This document shows, piece after piece, positions 52,898-63,655 of a DNA stretch of 63,655 nt. This DNA comes from CAZNPL01 sp964574815 (lineage in GTDB: Bacteria > Planctomycetota > Phycisphaerae > UBA1845), in the NCBI GenBank assembly GCA_964574815.1, contig CAZNPL010000041.1, forward strand, positions 1 through 63,655, in the 5' to 3' direction. The position numbers were made by a program, and so were the translations under genes. Below the pieces are notes generated by a model that was given only the letters and a program-made list of their open reading frames with translations, made no database searches and was not told where the DNA came from. Numbering within the stretch: the first letter of the stretch is position 1; each line of letters begins with the position of its first letter.

Positions 52898-54628
52898 TTA
52901 GTCAACCCCGGCCGTCCGATGGGCCTGCACCAGTCGGCGGAACGTGCCGTACTGCATCGCAAGATAGGCCTCGGCGAATCCTTCGCTCTGCAGGTGACGG
53001 CGGCTGCGGTATCCGTTGCGAACCTGGCAATGCCAGATGTAGTCCACCGCCCGCATCGCCGTCGGATACTGCATCAACAGATCCAGCTTACGCTGCATGA
53101 ATTTGTCGATCGGATGAACGACGTGAGCCGGAACCAGCGACCAGACCTCGTAGACCAAAACCACGGGGTTGCGATCGTGGGACAGACCCTCAAGCGCATC
53201 GTCGAGCACCAAGTTGGCCGCTACGTGGTCCGGATGGTCGTCGTTGATGAACGGCACGAGGACCAGGTCCGGCTCCGAATCGCGCAGCAGTCGGTTCACT
53301 GGATCAACGTACACCGGCGCGCTGCTGAGCCGCCCGTTCGGCGCGTTCAGAAACGTCAGGCGGTCGACGCCCATCTCCTGAGCCACCCGGCCGGCCTCAC
53401 CGCTCCGGATCGTACGGCGGAGCTGCTCGTCGCACCCCTGAAGGCCCGCCGACTCCGCGCCGTCGGTCATCTGCACGACGGTCGTGGTCACGCCTCGGTT
53501 GATCAACTCCAACAGAAGCCCGCCGCATCCGATCAGCTCGTCGTCGGGGTGCGGCGAAAGTACGATCGCCGACCGTGCCTGCGCGATCGAACGCCCCACA
53601 CGATCGCGCGTGAGGATGTCCCACCCGCGCCCCACGGTCTTCTGCCACTCGGCCAGCCGCTCGAACTCCGGCCGCTGCGATGCCTCGAACGACTCGATCC
53701 CGTAGTTCAGCGTCGGCGTCAGGCTGATACGGGCCGCCACCCCCGAATCGGCCGGCTTCTGCGCGAGTACGACGTAGTGGTCACCACGATCGCGCAGCGG
53801 ACCGGGCAGGGCCCATCGGCTCGATCGCTCGATTCCCCATTCGACCGCCCGGCTCATCATCGCCGGCATGTGGAAACGCCCGAGCTGCAGGTTCTCCAGG
53901 CCATGCGACTCGGTCCGCAGAATCTCGAACCCGATCTTCCGCAGCAGGTGATCGACCGCGCGCGGAACGTAACGTCGTTCCTCGGACACTTCGGCCTCGG
54001 CGGTCGCGTCCGATGCGGACGCTCCCCTGCGGCTCAAGCTCGCCCGGTTCGGCACCGCCACGATGAGAAAGCCCCCCGGTCGCAAGGCGCAGAATAGTCT
54101 CCGCAGCAGCCACTGCTCGGATGCCGTACGTTCGATCGCGTGTGTCGCCAGGATGCAGTTGTAGGATTGGTCGAACAGCTCCAGTTCGTCGATTGCCTGT
54201 ACATTGTAGGCCACGCACCCACCCGATTCGCAACGCCCTTCGTGGCGCGCCTTTGCCTCTCCGATCAGGGCGTTTGATGGATCGACGCCGTCAACAAAAT
54301 GCCCCGACTCGGCCAGCGCCAGCGCCGTACGCCCGTCGCCGCAACCAAGGTGAAGCACGCAGGCCCCGCGCGTCAGTTGCGCCGCGGCAAGCAGATCGAA
54401 GATCACCGACTCCAATTGCGACCCAACACTCGCCCCGGCTGGCGCCGTGACCGCGGCATGCGCTCCTTCAGCGCGCCCGGCCTCGTCCACTTCCTCCGAT
54501 GGCCCGCCCGCAGCTTCCGCCGTGTGCTCGGTTTCCCGGCACGTCATCTCCGTAGCGTGCGCCTCTTCCGCGCCGGCATCCCCCGCCGGGCGTGCGTCGA
54601 GTTCCTCGAGTGACGTTTCCGGTCCCAT
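52898..54628 (-). CDS. Methyltransferase / PIG-L deacetylase fusion
   Basis: The 576-residue product is two enzymes in one. After an acidic low-complexity start lies a class I SAM-dependent methyltransferase with motif I VLHLGCGDGRTALALA and a post-motif ILATHAIERTASEQW. From about residue 350 follows a PIG-L/LmbE deacetylase with IVLSPHPDDELIGCGGL (the zinc-binding HPDD) and FINDDHPDHVAANLV. PIG-L enzymes deacetylate GlcNAc-type sugars; the pairing suggests tailoring of a glycoconjugate. The ATG at 54628 is preceded by AAGG; an in-frame extension to 55021 is rejected. It stands alone. Confidence 0.85.
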   Translation of the reverse strand: MGPETSLEELDARPAGDAGAEEAHATEMTCRETEHTAEAAGGPSEEVDEAGRAEGAHAAVTAPAGASVGSQLESVIFDLLAAAQLTRGACVLHLGCGDGRTALALAESGHFVDGVDPSNALIGEAKARHEGRCESGGCVAYNVQAIDELELFDQSYNCILATHAIERTASEQWLLRRLFCALRPGGFLIVAVPNRASLSRRGASASDATAEAEVSEERRYVPRAVDHLLRKIGFEILRTESHGLENLQLGRFHMPAMMSRAVEWGIERSSRWALPGPLRDRGDHYVVLAQKPADSGVAARISLTPTLNYGIESFEASQRPEFERLAEWQKTVGRGWDILTRDRVGRSIAQARSAIVLSPHPDDELIGCGGLLLELINRGVTTTVVQMTDGAESAGLQGCDEQLRRTIRSGEAGRVAQEMGVDRLTFLNAPNGRLSSAPVYVDPVNRLLRDSEPDLVLVPFINDDHPDHVAANLVLDDALEGLSHDRNPVVLVYEVWSLVPAHVVHPIDKFMQRKLDLLMQYPTAMRAVDYIWHCQVRNGYRSRRHLQSEGFAEAYLAMQYGTFRRLVQAHRTAGVD

Positions 54629-55124
54629 ATCGACCTTATCGGATGCTCGTGGCCCTAGATTAGACCGATTACTTCGCGCCTCCCTGCCCGGCACTAACAT
54701 ACGATACGCGCACGCCGTGCTCCGGCGCCATCGTCGCCATGGCCACGCTTCTCGATCCCCATGCGTGCCATGCCCACGCTCGCCTGGGCATACGTTGCGT
54801 GGATATGTCCCGAGCCTGGCATACGCATGTTCCGAGCCGCGCCCGTCAGGAAGCGGACACGCGGGTCGAATCCGCCGCGCGCGGGGATCCGAGAAAACAG
54901 CACGCCACGTCATTGCCGACCGCACCGTCGGAACCATCGCACCCGGAAGCACGAACGCCTTGGCGCCCACCAACCAAAGCCTCATCCGCGGTACGCCAAA
55001 CAAGCTGCCCCACAGCCCCATACGTCTTCGAATGCCATAAGCCGACGGCTGACGGCTGTTTGGACCGACTCAAACTACCATTCAGTAAACGTCCGCGCCG
55101 CAGTATACTCCCTCGCGTGAACCG
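54629..55124. repeat. Intergenic with dispersed repeat copy
   Basis: About 500 bp without a gene. It holds the second GTGCCATGCCCACGCT copy (54765-54780) with nearby related CCATGGCCACGCTTC text. The plus-strand pabB gene starts at 55125; no clear promoter was identified. Confidence 0.5.
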
Positions 55125-56546
55125 ATGATCCGCAAACGCACCGAATTGACTGCCGTCGTGCGGCGAATCTCCGAACCGCCGAGCCTCGAAGCGGCACTCG
55201 CCGCTGTAGCCGCCCGGCCGCAACCGTTCATCCTCGAAAGCACCACGCCCAACCACACCAACGGCCGATTCACGATCCTCGGTTTCGATCCGGTCGAGAC
55301 CATCCGAATCGAAACGGCCTCACGCGGATGGATCAATGACTTTCAACACCGAGTGGCACGGGGCCAAATCCAACAGGGAGACCTGCCGGTGCCCCTCCCC
55401 GGCGGATGGGTCGGCTACATCGCATACGAAGCCGGGCCCGTCCTCGAGCGCGTGAACTGCAGCGCGCCGCGCGACATCGCCGTGCCCCACGTATGCTTCT
55501 CACTCTACGACACCGTTGCCGTGCTCGATCACCGCGAAAACGCCTGGTACCTCGTCGGCATCGACGGGCTGCCAAGCGCCGAAAACCGCCCCTCCACCGA
55601 GCACCGGATTGACGAGTTGAAGGCCATCCTGCTCAACGCCGAACCGGCCCCGCCGATCGACTGGACCATGGCCGCCGCCGACAACCCGATCCCGACAATG
55701 ACCCGCCCCGAATACATCAAACGCGTCAACACCGCCAAGCGTTACATCGAGGCAGGCGACATCTACCAGGTCAACCTGACTCAGCGTTTCACCGCCCAAT
55801 GCCACGCCTCGCCGTGGGAAGTGTACCGCCGCCTGCGCGTGTCCAACCCGGCCCCCCTCTCCGCCCTGCTGACCTACGGCGAATCCGCCGTGATCAGCGC
55901 CTCGCCCGAACTGTTCCTCAGCCTCCGCGATCGCCACGTCGTCACCCGCCCGATCAAGGGAACACGCCCCCGAACCGGCGACGAAGCCCTCGACGCCGTA
56001 TGGTCCCGCGAACTCCTCGAAAGCGAAAAGGACCGCGCCGAGCTCACCATGATCGTAGACCTGCTGCGAAACGACCTCGGCCGCGTCTCCGAATACCGCA
56101 GCGTCCGCGTCCTCGCCCCGGCCGACCTCGAAGCCCACCCCACCGTCTTCCACCTCGTCGGCACCATCGAAGGCCGCCTGCGGCCCGAATGCACCTGGGC
56201 CGATCTGCTCCAGGCCACCCTCCCCGGCGGCTCCATCACCGGCGCCCCGAAAATACGCGCCATGCAGATCATCGACGAGCTTGAGCCGACCGAACGCAGC
56301 GTCTACTGTGGGGCCCTCGGGTACATCGGCCTCGACGGCTCGCTGCAACTGAACGTCGCCATACGAACCATGATCCTCGATCGCGGCCGGATCCACCTGT
56401 TCGGCGGCGGCGCCATCGTGGCCGACAGCGACCCCGACGACGAGTACGACGAAACGCTCGCCAAGACGGCGGGCCTCGCCCGGTCGCTGCAGGCACATGG
56501 TACAGCAGGACCGGGGGGGGCCGAAGCGGAAGATGACGCAAAATGA
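55125..56546 (+). CDS. pabB: Aminodeoxychorismate synthase component I
   Basis: The 473-residue chorismate-utilising enzyme has a small N-terminal part, then the catalytic region: YIEAGDIYQVNLTQRFTA, VISASPELFLSL, the TRPIKGTRPR motif that marks PabB, and LPGGSITGAPKIRAMQIIDE with YCGALGYIGLDG. The Lys of PIKGT is characteristic of ADC synthase over anthranilate synthase. It makes 4-amino-4-deoxychorismate with a glutamine amidotransferase subunit (not in the window). It leads a plus-strand operon and overlaps pabC by 4 nt (ATGA). Confidence 0.92.
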   Translation: MIRKRTELTAVVRRISEPPSLEAALAAVAARPQPFILESTTPNHTNGRFTILGFDPVETIRIETASRGWINDFQHRVARGQIQQGDLPVPLPGGWVGYIAYEAGPVLERVNCSAPRDIAVPHVCFSLYDTVAVLDHRENAWYLVGIDGLPSAENRPSTEHRIDELKAILLNAEPAPPIDWTMAAADNPIPTMTRPEYIKRVNTAKRYIEAGDIYQVNLTQRFTAQCHASPWEVYRRLRVSNPAPLSALLTYGESAVISASPELFLSLRDRHVVTRPIKGTRPRTGDEALDAVWSRELLESEKDRAELTMIVDLLRNDLGRVSEYRSVRVLAPADLEAHPTVFHLVGTIEGRLRPECTWADLLQATLPGGSITGAPKIRAMQIIDELEPTERSVYCGALGYIGLDGSLQLNVAIRTMILDRGRIHLFGGGAIVADSDPDDEYDETLAKTAGLARSLQAHGTAGPGGAEAEDDAK

Positions 56547-57418
56547 GCAAAGTCGTCCATCTTGACGGCGAGTTCCTTCCCGCCGCCGACGCCCGAATCG
56601 GCGTCGACAACGGCGGCTGGCTCCACGGCGCAGGCCTCTTCGAGACGATGCGCGCCCACAACGGCCGCGTCTTTCGGCTCGATCGGCATCTTAATCGCCT
56701 GTGCGCCTCGGCCGAGACGCTCCTGACGCGGATCGACCGGCGACTCCTCCCCGACCAGCGCATCATGAGCCGCCTCCTTGAGGAAAACGGCTTCACCGAC
56801 GCCCGCGTCCGCCTCACCGTCACCGCCGGCGCCATGACCGCCGGCCAGCCCGACGAGCGCCGCCCCGTGACGATCTGCACCACGGCCTCACCGCTCACGC
56901 CGTACCCGCCGGAACTTTACGATAAAGGCGCCGCCGTGCTCGTCTCCCGCTTCCGCCAGATTCCCGAAGACCCACTCGCCGGCCACAAGACGACTTCCTA
57001 CTTCTCCCGCCTCCTCGCCCTGAAACAGGCCCACCAGGCCGGCTGCAACGAGGCCCTCTGGTTCACCACGCAAAACCTGCTCGCCGAGGGCTCGATCAGC
57101 AACGTCTTCATCGTAAAGTCCAATGCAGTCGCGACGCCGCCGCTCGATACGCCGGTGCTGCCCGGCGTCGCCCGGACCACGGTCCTCGATCTGTGCGCCC
57201 AAGAAGACCTCAAACCCGAGGAACGCACCCTCACGATTAACGACCTCCTCGACGCCGACGAAGTCTTCCTCACCAACGTCATCATGCAGGTCATGCCCGT
57301 CTGCCAGGTCGAAAAACGCGAGATCGGAAACGGCAAACCTGGCCCCGTCACGACGAACCTGCTGCAACGATTCCGAGAACTCATCGCGAAAGAGTGCGAA
57401 TCCAATGGCAAAACGTAA
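56543..57418 (+). CDS. pabC: Aminodeoxychorismate lyase (PLP enzyme)
   Basis: The 291-residue class IV PLP-dependent enzyme has VDNGGWLHGAGLFETMRAHN, FRLDRHLNRLCAS, the cofactor Lys in AGHKTTSYFSRLL, and GCNEALWFTTQNLLAEGSIS then NVFIV. This fits PabC, which releases 4-aminobenzoate from aminodeoxychorismate; branched-chain or D-amino acid aminotransferases are related. The position directly after pabB supports PabC. Its start overlaps pabB (ATGA), and its end overlaps the next gene by 14 nt. Confidence 0.88.
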   Translation: MSKVVHLDGEFLPAADARIGVDNGGWLHGAGLFETMRAHNGRVFRLDRHLNRLCASAETLLTRIDRRLLPDQRIMSRLLEENGFTDARVRLTVTAGAMTAGQPDERRPVTICTTASPLTPYPPELYDKGAAVLVSRFRQIPEDPLAGHKTTSYFSRLLALKQAHQAGCNEALWFTTQNLLAEGSISNVFIVKSNAVATPPLDTPVLPGVARTTVLDLCAQEDLKPEERTLTINDLLDADEVFLTNVIMQVMPVCQVEKREIGNGKPGPVTTNLLQRFRELIAKECESNGKT

Positions 57419-58550
57419 AAACGATCGATCGGCCACCCCGTGCACGGTAGCGGACGTCTGTGCGGCGCTCGAACGCCTGGCACCGACGCAACTCGCCCAG
57501 GACTGGGACAACGTCGGCCTGCTCGCCGGCGACTGCGCCATCCCGGTCCGCCGCGTGATGCTCTGCATCGACCTCATGCCCGACGTGCTCGCCGAGGCCC
57601 TGCGGCGCCGCGCGCAGCTCATCGTCGCCTACCATCCCCCGATCTTCAAACCGATCAAGCGGCTCGTCGCGCCCTCGCCCGAAACCTCCCACGATATCGT
57701 CTTCCGAAGCATCGCCGCCGGCGTCGCGCTTTACTCGACCCACACCGCGCTCGACGCAGCCGAAGGCGGAACCAACGACGTGATCGCCGGCCTCTGCGGC
57801 CTGCGCGACTCGCAGCCACTCGAGTACACCCCCGGAGGCGGAAACGGCGAATGCAAGCTCGTCACCTTCGTCCCGACCGAAAACGTCGAACAGGTGGCCA
57901 AGGCCATCTTCGAGGCCGGCGCGGGCTGGATCGGCGACTACGACCAATGCAGCTTCCGCATCCCCGGCACCGGAACCTTCCGCGGCGGCGAGTCAACCAA
58001 CCCCGTCATCGGGCAGGCCGGGAATTACGAAACCGTCGAAGAGATCCGCCTCGAGGCCGTCACGCCGCAACGCGTCCTGCCCGCAGTGGTCGCCGCCCTC
58101 CGCAAATCTCACCCCTACGAGGAGCCGCCCATAGATATTTACCCACTGCAAGCGGAACCCGTCCGAGGCATCGGCCGCTATGGCGATCTGCCCAAACCCA
58201 CCAAGCTTGCAACACTCGCCAAACGCCTCAAGAAAGAAACCGGCGCAAAGGGTGCGCAGATCGTCGGCGACCCGGAGGCAAACATCAGCCGCGCCATCGT
58301 CTGCGTCGGAGCGGCCGGCTCCCTTCCGTTCAATGCCGACCTCTCAAAAGGCGACGTCGTAGTCACCGGCGAAATCCGCCACCACGACGCCCTCGCCATC
58401 CGCCGTCACGAGGCCTCCGCCATCGCCCTCGGGCATTGGGCCAGCGAACGCCCGGTTCTGCCCTCCTTCCGCGATGCATTGCTTAAACTCGAGAATCGAA
58501 TCGAAGTCGTGATCAGCGAAGCGGACTGCGACCCGTTCGCCCCAATCTGA
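57405..58550 (+). CDS. Nif3-like dinuclear metal-centre protein
   Basis: The 381-residue protein is of the Nif3/YbgI family: VAYHPPIFKPIK, YSTHTALDAAEGGTNDVI and TGEIRHHDALAIRRHEA supply the His and Asp/Glu ligands for two metals. The middle region (~130 residues) is the PII-like insertion found in longer members. These form hexameric toroids; the activity is debated (GTP cyclohydrolase I type 2 has been proposed). ATG at 57405 overlaps pabC by 14 nt; the longer frame to 57123 is a shadow. It continues the operon. Confidence 0.9.
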   Translation: MAKRKNDRSATPCTVADVCAALERLAPTQLAQDWDNVGLLAGDCAIPVRRVMLCIDLMPDVLAEALRRRAQLIVAYHPPIFKPIKRLVAPSPETSHDIVFRSIAAGVALYSTHTALDAAEGGTNDVIAGLCGLRDSQPLEYTPGGGNGECKLVTFVPTENVEQVAKAIFEAGAGWIGDYDQCSFRIPGTGTFRGGESTNPVIGQAGNYETVEEIRLEAVTPQRVLPAVVAALRKSHPYEEPPIDIYPLQAEPVRGIGRYGDLPKPTKLATLAKRLKKETGAKGAQIVGDPEANISRAIVCVGAAGSLPFNADLSKGDVVVTGEIRHHDALAIRRHEASAIALGHWASERPVLPSFRDALLKLENRIEVVISEADCDPFAPI

Positions 58551-58561
58551 GAGAACCGCCG

Positions 58562-59245
58562 ATGCCCAACGCTGTCGTCCTGTTATCCGGCGGAATCGAT
58601 TCGGCCACCACGGCCGCCATCGCCGCCGAACAGGGCTTCGACCTTTACACTTTGGCCGTCGCCTACGGCCAACGCCACAACATAGAACTCGACGCCGCCA
58701 CCCGCGTGGCCAACGCGTGCCACGTAAAACGCCACATCACTCAGACCATCGACCTGCGCGCCTTCGGCGGCTCCGCCCTCACCGACAACATCGACGTGCC
58801 CCTCGATCGCGACGTCGAACACGCCCCGACCGACATCCCCATCACCTACGTGCCCGCCCGCAACACCGTCTTCCTCGCCCTCGCCCTGGCCTACGCCGAA
58901 ACTGTCGGCGCCTTCGACATTTTCATCGGGGCCAACGCCATCGACTACAGCGGCTACCCCGACTGCCGCCCGGCCTTCATCGAAAAGTTCGAAGAACTGG
59001 CCAACCTCGCCACCACCGCCGCCGTCGAAGGCCGAGGACAGTTCCGCATCCACGCCCCGCTCATCCACATGACCAAGGCCGACATCATCCGCGAGGGCAT
59101 CCGCCTCGGCGTCGACTACAGCCTCACCCACAGTTGCTACAACCCGACCCCCGACGGACTCGCCTGTGGCCGATGCGATAGCTGCCGACTCCGCGCCAAG
59201 GGCTTCGCCGACGCCGGCATCCCCGACCCAACCCGCTACGCCTGA
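58562..59245 (+). CDS. queC: 7-cyano-7-deazaguanine synthase
   Basis: The 227-residue QueC has the PP-loop ATP motif LLSGGIDSATTAA, TYVPARNTVFLALALAYAE and a zinc site of four Cys near the end (SCYNPTPDGLACGRCDSC). It converts 7-carboxy-7-deazaguanine to preQ0 for queuosine tRNA modification. Length is normal. It follows nif3 by 11 nt. No queE or queF is in the window. Confidence 0.95.
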   Translation: MPNAVVLLSGGIDSATTAAIAAEQGFDLYTLAVAYGQRHNIELDAATRVANACHVKRHITQTIDLRAFGGSALTDNIDVPLDRDVEHAPTDIPITYVPARNTVFLALALAYAETVGAFDIFIGANAIDYSGYPDCRPAFIEKFEELANLATTAAVEGRGQFRIHAPLIHMTKADIIREGIRLGVDYSLTHSCYNPTPDGLACGRCDSCRLRAKGFADAGIPDPTRYA

Positions 59246-59247
59246 CC

Positions 59248-59940
59248 ATGGAAGCAACCGACCGCGACCGCTTCGAACAAGCCTTGAGCAAAGGACTGCA
59301 CTCCTTAAGTATAGCCCTAACCGCCGAACAGCGCGAAAAGCTCTGGCAACACCGCCAGTCCGTCGTCGAGGCCAACCAAAGATTCAACCTGACGCGCATC
59401 ACCGATCCCGCCGACTTCGCCATCAAGCACCACGTCGATTCCCTCGCCGTCCTCGCCTGGATCGCTCAAGCCAACATCCGCATCAAACAAATCCTCGACG
59501 TCGGAACCGGCGCCGGCATCCCCGCCATCCCGCTGGCCATCGCCCGCCCAGACTGGAACATCACAGCCATCGACGGCACCGCCAAGAAAACAAGATTCGT
59601 GACCGGGTTCGCCGTCGCACTCGACTTAACCAATCTGACGTGCCGCCACGCCCGAGCCGAACAATGGCAAAGCGAAAACCCATTCGACCTGGTGTTATTC
59701 AAAGCAGTAGGCCCAATCGCCAAATGCCTCAAACAGGCGAAGCACCACCTGACAAAATGCGGCGCAGCCGTCCACTACAAAACCACCAACCTCCCCGCCC
59801 CAGAAATCGAAGAAGCCACCCAAGCCGCAATAGAGCTGCACTTCGCTCCACCCAAAAAACACGCCTACCACTTACCCCTCGACAAAAAGACAATCGCCCG
59901 CGAACTATGGATTTATCCTTTTAAGGAAGCGCGAAACTGA
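59248..59940 (+). CDS. rsmG: 16S rRNA m7G527 methyltransferase RsmG
   Basis: The 230-residue protein has the RsmG/GidB sequence: QRFNLTRITDPADFAIKHHV then DSLAVL, and the SAM-binding ILDVGTGAGIPAIPLAI. The middle CRHARAEQW and the KAVGPIAKCLKQAKHHL segment also match. It methylates G527 of 16S rRNA. It starts 2 nt after queC. Codon bias shifts toward lower GC near its end (many AAA and CAA codons), unlike its neighbours. Confidence 0.92.
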   Translation: MEATDRDRFEQALSKGLHSLSIALTAEQREKLWQHRQSVVEANQRFNLTRITDPADFAIKHHVDSLAVLAWIAQANIRIKQILDVGTGAGIPAIPLAIARPDWNITAIDGTAKKTRFVTGFAVALDLTNLTCRHARAEQWQSENPFDLVLFKAVGPIAKCLKQAKHHLTKCGAAVHYKTTNLPAPEIEEATQAAIELHFAPPKKHAYHLPLDKKTIARELWIYPFKEARN

Positions 59941-60125
59941 TCCCAAGCCGGCAAAGTCCTGAGACCGCCAGCACCGCTCCGGTCTATCCCACTTCGTGCC
60001 TCCGTGCCTTCGTGCCTTTCTTCTTCCCTTCGTCCCTCGCCCCGTTCACCACCCGATCGCGTGCGGCAAACCCACGCCATGCCGCCTTGCAGACGCGCCG
60101 CGGGCTCAGTTACACTCACCCCACC

Positions 60126-61739
60126 ATGGCCAGACTCCGGTACTTCGACGACCGCGACAATCTCCACATCCGAACCCTCGGCCACGAAAAGTTCCTCATC
60201 GGCCGAGCCGAAACCTGCCAGATCCCCCTCGTGGACGATCTGGCGTCGCGCGAGCACTCCCGCCTCGACCGCGACCCCGACGGCCGCTACCGAGTCCGCG
60301 ACCTCGGCAGCCGCAACAAAACCTACGTCAACGGCGAACAGATCACCGAAACGCTCCTCACCCACGGCGACATGCTCCGCGTCGGAAACCACGTCTTCGA
60401 ATTTCTCGACGACACCTTCCAGCAGGAAACCCTCGACCTCTCATCGATCACGACCCCCGACCGCAACGAGCCGGCCGGCACCGAATGGGTCAAAATGAAA
60501 CAGCCCGTCACCCTCCCGCTCGATCGCGTCGCCCACCTCTCGCTGCTCACCAGCGAGGCCGTCTACCCCGCCCGTCCCGAAGACGTCGCCTCCGCCGCCC
60601 TGGGCCAACTGCTGCACTCAATGCACGCGGACCGCGGCTTCATCGCCCTCCGCGGCGAGAACAAACGCGAACTCCGACCGCTCGCCCACCGCGGCTTCAC
60701 ACGAGTCGGCGGCGGCGCCATCAAACCCGTCAGCGAAACCTTCGTCTTTACCTCGCTACTGCAGACCGTCGCCGGCCGATACCCGCAGGAAGGCACCCCG
60801 CTCGACGCCAAGGCCGGCTACGCCCCCACCGGCGTCGTCTCGCCCATCATGCACAAAAACCGCCCCATGGGCGTCCTCTACGCCGACCGCCCCCTCGGCG
60901 GCCGCCCGTTCGCACTGCAAGACCTTCATCAAACCCTCGCCGCCGGCACCATGCTCGGCGAGCTGATCGCCGCCGCCTCAAAAAAACTCGCCGCAAACGT
61001 CGCCGCCATCGGCGCCCCATGGCTCTCCTCCCTCCGCCGCTTCCAGCAGGCCGCCACCGTCGCCGCAACCGGCAACGACGCCTTCGACGTCGCCGCCCGC
61101 CTCCTCCCCGGCCAGCTCCGCTGCGGCGATGCATACGACGTGGTCCACGTATCCGAAACACGAACCGACCTCCTCCTCGTCGACGCCGGCGGCCAGGGCG
61201 TCGCCGGTCTCGCCCAGGCCCACGGCATCCGCACCGCCTTCCGAACCGCCCTCGAAACCGAAGGCGAGCCGCCCGAAATCGACCACGCCATGTCCGGCAT
61301 CAACCGCTCCCTCGTCGCCCGACAGGCCCGACAGCTCGTCCCCTGCATCTGGCTCAGCATCGACCTCGACCGAGGCCGCGTCACCTACATCAACGCCGGC
61401 TGCCCGCCGCCGCTCCTCATGACCGGCGCCAAACGCCTCATCACCCTCGACCACCCCTCCCTCCTGCTCGGCATTGACCCAAACTACAACTACGCCGCCT
61501 CCATCGTCGATCTGCCCGGCTCCTTCCGGCTGGTCTGCCACACCGACGGCCTCCCCGAAACCACCAACAACGGCGGCGACCCGTTCGGCAGCCAGCGACT
61601 CCACGACCTGCTGTTGGATGAGAAAGCGTTCGCCGGCGCGGCCGGTGTGATCGACCTGATATTCGCGGCCGTGGACAATCACCGCGCCGGCAAACCCTGC
61701 GACGACGACGCCCTCGTCGTGGTCGTCGCCCACGGATGA
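60126..61739 (+). CDS. FHA-GAF-PP2C signalling phosphatase
   Basis: The 537-residue protein has an N-terminal FHA domain (FLIGRAETCQIPLVDDLASR, EHSRLDRD, DLGSRNKTYVNG) that binds phosphothreonine. A central GAF-like region includes VVSPIMHKNRPMGVLYADRP. The SpoIIE/RsbU-type PP2C domain has CGDAYDVVHVSE, LLLVDAGGQGVAG, CHTDGLPETTNN and the late DDDALVVVVAHG. The metal-binding Asp residues are in place. It should read a kinase-made phosphosignal and dephosphorylate a partner. ATG at 60126; the next gene starts 7 nt after its stop. Confidence 0.9.
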   Translation: MARLRYFDDRDNLHIRTLGHEKFLIGRAETCQIPLVDDLASREHSRLDRDPDGRYRVRDLGSRNKTYVNGEQITETLLTHGDMLRVGNHVFEFLDDTFQQETLDLSSITTPDRNEPAGTEWVKMKQPVTLPLDRVAHLSLLTSEAVYPARPEDVASAALGQLLHSMHADRGFIALRGENKRELRPLAHRGFTRVGGGAIKPVSETFVFTSLLQTVAGRYPQEGTPLDAKAGYAPTGVVSPIMHKNRPMGVLYADRPLGGRPFALQDLHQTLAAGTMLGELIAAASKKLAANVAAIGAPWLSSLRRFQQAATVAATGNDAFDVAARLLPGQLRCGDAYDVVHVSETRTDLLLVDAGGQGVAGLAQAHGIRTAFRTALETEGEPPEIDHAMSGINRSLVARQARQLVPCIWLSIDLDRGRVTYINAGCPPPLLMTGAKRLITLDHPSLLLGIDPNYNYAASIVDLPGSFRLVCHTDGLPETTNNGGDPFGSQRLHDLLLDEKAFAGAAGVIDLIFAAVDNHRAGKPCDDDALVVVVAHG

Positions 61740-61746
61740 CCCCGCC

Positions 61747-63423
<1,677 letters not shown>

Positions 63424-63655
63424 GCGGCCGCCGGCCTCTGAGAACCGAAAACCAGGAACTGACCAGTATGGCAAACGGACGAGCGAAAATGAATCGCGCG
63501 ATTGATCGGGAATCGGAACGACGTCGCCAACGACTCGTGGCGACAACGTAAGCATGACCCCCCTCTTTTGTTATTGGCCACAGGATTACCAGCTCCATGG
63601 GCCCTAGACCCTGATCAAGCGTGATTGGTTCGCTTGATTTCAAAAAAGTACTCGA

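Noticed and set aside
51773..54097. 774-aa plus-strand frame across pyrC and the fusion gene
   Set aside because: It spans two genes with intact catalytic motifs on the minus strand.
59996..61477. 493-aa Arg/Pro-rich frame inside the FHA-PP2C gene
   Set aside because: Composition is that of a shifted frame; FHA and PP2C motifs lie in the other frame.

Overview
The window looks like a high-GC chromosomal segment from a member of the Planctomycetota, probably a Phycisphaerae-like lineage. This is inferred from gene content, not from a marker gene. The clues are secreted proteins with planctomycete-style dockerin-like and Cys-rich modules, PEP-CTERM sorting signals, many small lipoproteins, mreB/mreC together with an McsA/McsB arginine-kinase pair, and dispersed palindromic repeats between genes. 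No rRNA, tRNA, CRISPR array, transposase or phage module was recognised.

Layout. 1-4.6 kb: four secreted or surface proteins, the first cut by the window edge and built on three ~240-bp internal repeats. 4.6-10.7 kb: a DUF72 protein, then a membrane protein, ABC ATPase and double ABC-2 permease operon. 10.9-20.2 kb (minus strand): a peptide-uptake locus of three POT/PTR2 proton-coupled transporters and one OPT transporter; each POT protein carries a different large insertion, one of them a YWTD beta-propeller. 20.2-21.7 kb: a sparse stretch with a palindrome and a small membrane-protein reading frame crossed by an in-frame TGA. 21.7-27.6 kb: eight consecutive lipoprotein-type genes including two LpoB-like and two YcfL-like paralogues. 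27.8-35 kb: a PEP-CTERM protein, a GH114-like lipoprotein, a CPBP protease with a cupin, a DASS transporter and a DUF2723 membrane protein. 35-41.1 kb: xseB/xseA, a sodium:solute symporter with a 39-aa partner, a SHOCT-type protein, clpX and a zinc ribbon. 41.2-45 kb: MarR regulator, membrane cytochrome, a structured leader RNA ahead of a GNAT acetyltransferase, and a kinase-like gene converging on a CPBP protease remnant. 45.3-50.8 kb: a PTPS-family enzyme, mcsA-mcsB, mreC, mreB and two uncharacterised genes beside mreB. 51.2-55 kb: pyrC and a methyltransferase/PIG-L fusion. 55.1-63.4 kb: a compact plus-strand run pabB-pabC-nif3-queC-rsmG, then FHA/PP2C and a GspE/PilB ATPase.

Connections. 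ClpX and McsA/McsB point to protein quality control. PabB, PabC and the PTPS-III-like enzyme could all serve folate synthesis, while QueC serves queuosine. The mre genes and the LpoB-like lipoproteins bear on cell-envelope growth. The points most worth a second look are the POT/beta-propeller fusion locus, the lipoprotein array, the candidate attenuator RNA at 42.8 kb, and the small coding frame read across TGA at 20.78 kb.
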